In this document: one piece after another, positions 32,086 through 34,211 of the stretch
Layout of the letters: every line of letters begins with the position of its first letter
How positions within the stretch are numbered: the stretch's first letter is position 1
NCBI GenBank assembly: GCA_905372235.1
Contig: CAJPOF010000018.1
Coordinates: 1 to 34,211 of the forward strand
Length of the DNA: 34,211 bases
Reading direction: 5' to 3'
DNA from: an uncultured Treponema sp.
GTDB lineage: Bacteria > Spirochaetota > Spirochaetia > Treponematales > Treponemataceae
The notes under the pieces: generated by a model
Told to the model about the DNA's origin: nothing
Databases searched by the model: none
The model's input: the letters and a program-made list of their open reading frames with translations, nothing else
Translations under genes and position numbers: made by a program

Positions 32086-33900
32086 ATGGGACGATTTGAA
32101 ATAAGAGAAAAATTTTATTTGGATGGAAAACCTTTTCAGATTATTTCCGGAGCGATTCATTATTTTAGGGTTGTGCCTGAATATTGGAAAGACAGGCTTG
32201 AAAAAGCCAAGGCGATGGGACTTAACACGGTGGAAACCTATATTCCGTGGAATTTTCATGAAACGGAAAAGGGCGAATTCTTGTGGAATGGAATGCATGA
32301 TTTTGAAAAGTTTATTGATATCGCAAATGACCTTGGGCTTTACGTGATTGTAAGGCCGTCTCCGTACATCTGCGCAGAATGGGAATGGGGCGGACTTCCT
32401 GCTTGGCTTCTTTCGGAAAAGGGAATGAAAGTTCGTTGTATGTACGAGCCGTTTTTGCGTCATGTGCGAGAATATTACGAACAGTTGATTCCCCGTATTG
32501 CAAGGCATCAAATTGACGCGGGCGGAAACGTGATTCTTGTTCAGATTGAAAATGAATATGGCTATTTTGCAAACGACACGGATTATCTGCGTTGGCTTAA
32601 AAATCTTATGACCGAACTCGGAATTACAGTTCCGTATGTTACCTCGGACGGACCGTGGGGGGCTGCGTTCAGGACGGGGCAGGCGGAAGGCGCTTTGCCT
32701 ACAGGAAATTTCGGCGCAAACTGCAAGAAAAAATTCGGCATGATGAAACCTTTCATGCAAGGAGAAAAGCCGCTTATGAACATGGAATTTTGGGCAGGCT
32801 GGTTCAGCGCATGGGGAAATAAATTCAAAATCCGTTCGATTCTTTCGATAAACGTAAAAGATTATGATTATGCAATCGGGAACGGACACAACATAAATAT
32901 TTATATGTTTCACGGCGGAACTAATTTCGGTTTTATGAACGGCTCTAACTACTACGGGCATCTTACGCCTGACACGACAAGTTATGATTACGACGCTCCC
33001 GTTTCCGAGGACGGCTCGCTTACAAAAAAATATTGGGCGTTCAGAAAAGTCATCGAAAAAAATCTTGGGAAAATTCCGCCGCTGAAATTTTCCATGGAAA
33101 TCAAAAAAATTGCGTACGGAAAAATCTTTTGGTCAAAAAAAGCCGACCTTTTTGAAAATCTTGAAGTTTTTGGCAAACCCAAAGCTTCCGGTTTTCCCAT
33201 CTCTATGGAAGAATCCGGGCAAAATTACGGCTACATTCTTTACAGAACAAAACTGAAGCCGGACGAAGCCGCCTTCAAACTGATTTTCAAAAAAAGCGCC
33301 GACAGAATAATTGCGTTTTCCGACGGCAAAAAACTTTTTACGGCATTCGACAAGGAAATCTCAAATGAAGGCGGCGGATTGTGGCCGCTCAATTACAGGG
33401 AAGGAAAAGTCTGGAAAGTTAATACGGCAAAGGGAGCGACGCTGGATTTTCTTGTGGAAAATCTTGGCAGGGTGAACTTTGGGCATAAACTTGAGGAACA
33501 GCAGAAAGGACTTTTGGCGGACGTTCTCATAGACGGTCATGCGCATTTCGGCTGGGAAATATACAATCTTCCGCTGGACGATTCGGAAATGAACGAACTT
33601 CTTGTGCGCGGCAAGTGGAAAACGGCGGCGCAAACTGAAAAATCCGAATCGCCTTCTTTCTATATATATGATTTCAATGTCGATGAACCCGGAGACACAT
33701 TCCTTGATTTTAAAGGCTGGGGAAAAGGCTGCGTTTTTGTGAATGGATTTAATATAGGAAGATTTTGGAGCGTGGGACCGCAGCACAGGCTTTACATTCC
33801 CGCGCCGCTTTTGAAAAAAGGCGGAAATCGCATCGTGATGTTCGAGACGGAAGGAAAAACCGCCCCCTATGTGGAGCTATGTTCCGAAATGAAATGGTAG
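32086..33900 (+). CDS. GH35 beta-galactosidase
   Basis: Removes terminal beta-galactose from oligosaccharides. From the ATG at 32086 (GAGAGGTG upstream) the protein has 604 residues and no signal peptide, so it is cytosolic. The frame is open back to 31849, but that part is low-complexity and lies before the promoter. GH35 features: SGAIHYFRVVPEYW (21-34), GLNTVETYIPWNFHE, VRPSPYICAEWEWGGLPAWL, VQIENEYGYF with acid/base Glu157, and MNMEFWAGWFSAWG with nucleophile Glu234. C-terminal beta-sandwich domains (~400-604) end with VFVNGFNIGRFWSVGPQ, typical of the family. It may complete galactan breakdown begun by the GH53 enzyme. Confidence 0.95.
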   Translation: MGRFEIREKFYLDGKPFQIISGAIHYFRVVPEYWKDRLEKAKAMGLNTVETYIPWNFHETEKGEFLWNGMHDFEKFIDIANDLGLYVIVRPSPYICAEWEWGGLPAWLLSEKGMKVRCMYEPFLRHVREYYEQLIPRIARHQIDAGGNVILVQIENEYGYFANDTDYLRWLKNLMTELGITVPYVTSDGPWGAAFRTGQAEGALPTGNFGANCKKKFGMMKPFMQGEKPLMNMEFWAGWFSAWGNKFKIRSILSINVKDYDYAIGNGHNINIYMFHGGTNFGFMNGSNYYGHLTPDTTSYDYDAPVSEDGSLTKKYWAFRKVIEKNLGKIPPLKFSMEIKKIAYGKIFWSKKADLFENLEVFGKPKASGFPISMEESGQNYGYILYRTKLKPDEAAFKLIFKKSADRIIAFSDGKKLFTAFDKEISNEGGGLWPLNYREGKVWKVNTAKGATLDFLVENLGRVNFGHKLEEQQKGLLADVLIDGHAHFGWEIYNLPLDDSEMNELLVRGKWKTAAQTEKSESPSFYIYDFNVDEPGDTFLDFKGWGKGCVFVNGFNIGRFWSVGPQHRLYIPAPLLKKGGNRIVMFETEGKTAPYVELCSEMKW

Positions 33901-33901
33901 G

Positions 33902-33918
33902 GTGGATTTTAGTAGTCG
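33902..33918 (-). repeat. Isolated iteron next to the beta-galactosidase stop codon
   Basis: GTGGATTTTAGTAGTCG, the reverse of the origin iteron, begins two bases after the GH35 stop codon. It is about 3.5 kb from the origin cluster. A chance match over all conserved positions is unlikely. Confidence 0.75.
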
Positions 33919-33952
33919 TTGTGTTCCGGGCGGCCTTTTGCAAGAAAATCTT

Positions 33953-34050
33953 GCAAAAGCCGGGCTTTTCGGTGTTCCGCTTTCGCTTCATTCCTGCATT
34001 CGCTTTGCTCATTTCGGAACGGCTTCGCCGCACCTACAATCCCTGCCGCG
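33953..34050 (+). repeat. Dispersed GC-rich repeat, copy B
   Basis: Related to copy A at 1911-2005: arms GTTCCG (33974-33979) and CGGAAC (34015-34020) flank the shared core CATTCCTGCATTCGCTTT and CTCATTT. As with copy A, it lies directly downstream of a plus-strand gene. Bases 34051-34130 show no gene. Confidence 0.55.
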
Positions 34051-34130
34051 TTGCGGATGTTTTAATTTTTCTAGGGAAGATGCGTTTTGTTGCGGAAAAG
34101 CGGCAGCGCTGGGAGCGGCAGCCGAAGGCT

Positions 34131-34204
34131 GTTCCGGAGCGCAGCGGAGGAATGACCGTAGGGGAACCGCGGACATAGCGACCGCCAACTTTTAAGTTGG
34201 CGGT
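34131..34204. repeat. Partial inverted repeat copy and terminal hairpin
   Basis: GTTCCGGAGCGCAGCGGAGG and the following AATG (34131-34154) resemble the reverse complement of the CATTCCTCC...CGGAAC part of copies A and B. A perfect 11-bp stem with a two-base loop follows (ACCGCCAACTT and AAGTTGGCGGT, 34181-34204), with no T tract. The element runs to the window edge. Confidence 0.45.
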
Positions 34205-34211
34205 GCCGCCC

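Noticed and set aside
31777..32961. Open frame of 394 codons on the minus strand over the GH35 start and its promoter region
   Set aside because: GH35 is certain on the other strand. This product is rich in His, Arg and Lys without any domain pattern.

Overview
The window looks like DNA of a host-associated (gut or rumen type) Treponema. The supporting signs are an Mgl sugar transporter with a permuted MglB lipoprotein and a long-tailed MglC, a Tp34/P19-type lipoprotein, several lipoproteins with relaxed lipoboxes, and moderately AT-rich DNA with dense AGGAG-type ribosome sites. No rRNA, tRNA, CRISPR array, transposase or integrase was found. A Rep_3-type initiator, a large cluster of 17-bp iterons and a ParA/small-partner pair indicate that this is a plasmid or chromid (secondary replicon), not ordinary chromosome. 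The species is not determined; a treponemal plasmid such as that of T. succinifaciens is only a guess.

Layout. 1-4160: the 3' part of a chemotaxis receptor, a Cys-type glutathione peroxidase and a CcdA-TlpA fusion (redox). 4341-6551 (minus): a cytosolic EAL phosphodiesterase with a degenerate GGDEF. 6777-9024 (plus): a lipoprotein, a secreted barrel-like protein and a DUF4418 membrane protein. 8999-13791 (minus): an unknown gene and the mglBAC galactose/glucose transporter, with a hairpin attenuator after mglB and a strong terminator after mglC. 14028-16323 (plus): a GH53 endo-galactanase and a PI-PLC-X domain protein. 16359-17708 (minus): a VanY-like D,D-carboxypeptidase lipoprotein and a small protein with an AT-hook-like motif.

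17837-28626 is an iron and redox island. A FtsX-type permease and ATPase (plus) converge on a second operon (minus) that reads flavinylated fumarate-reductase-like lipoprotein, FTR1 permease (fused to a TM2 domain), P19/Tp34 lipoprotein, DUF2318 Fe-S-type membrane protein, two FtsX permeases and a LolD/MacB-type ATPase. This second operon matches the FetMP-FetABCDEF / Campylobacter cj1658-cj1663 arrangement. Near-identical palindromes (TTAGTnnnTGCTAACnAA) lie on the promoters of the FTR1 gene and of the separate FtsX-ATPase pair, so one metal-responsive (DtxR/TroR-like) repressor probably controls both.

28789-31800 is the replication and partition module: rep, the iteron origin, a ribbon-helix-helix-like partner and parA, with palindromic NGGTAnnnnnTACCN sites upstream of parA. 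32086-33900 is a cytosolic GH35 beta-galactosidase, followed directly by one more iteron and copies of a dispersed GC-rich repeat. GH53 (outside the cytoplasm), MglBAC (uptake) and GH35 (inside) form a plausible beta-1,4-galactan utilisation route.
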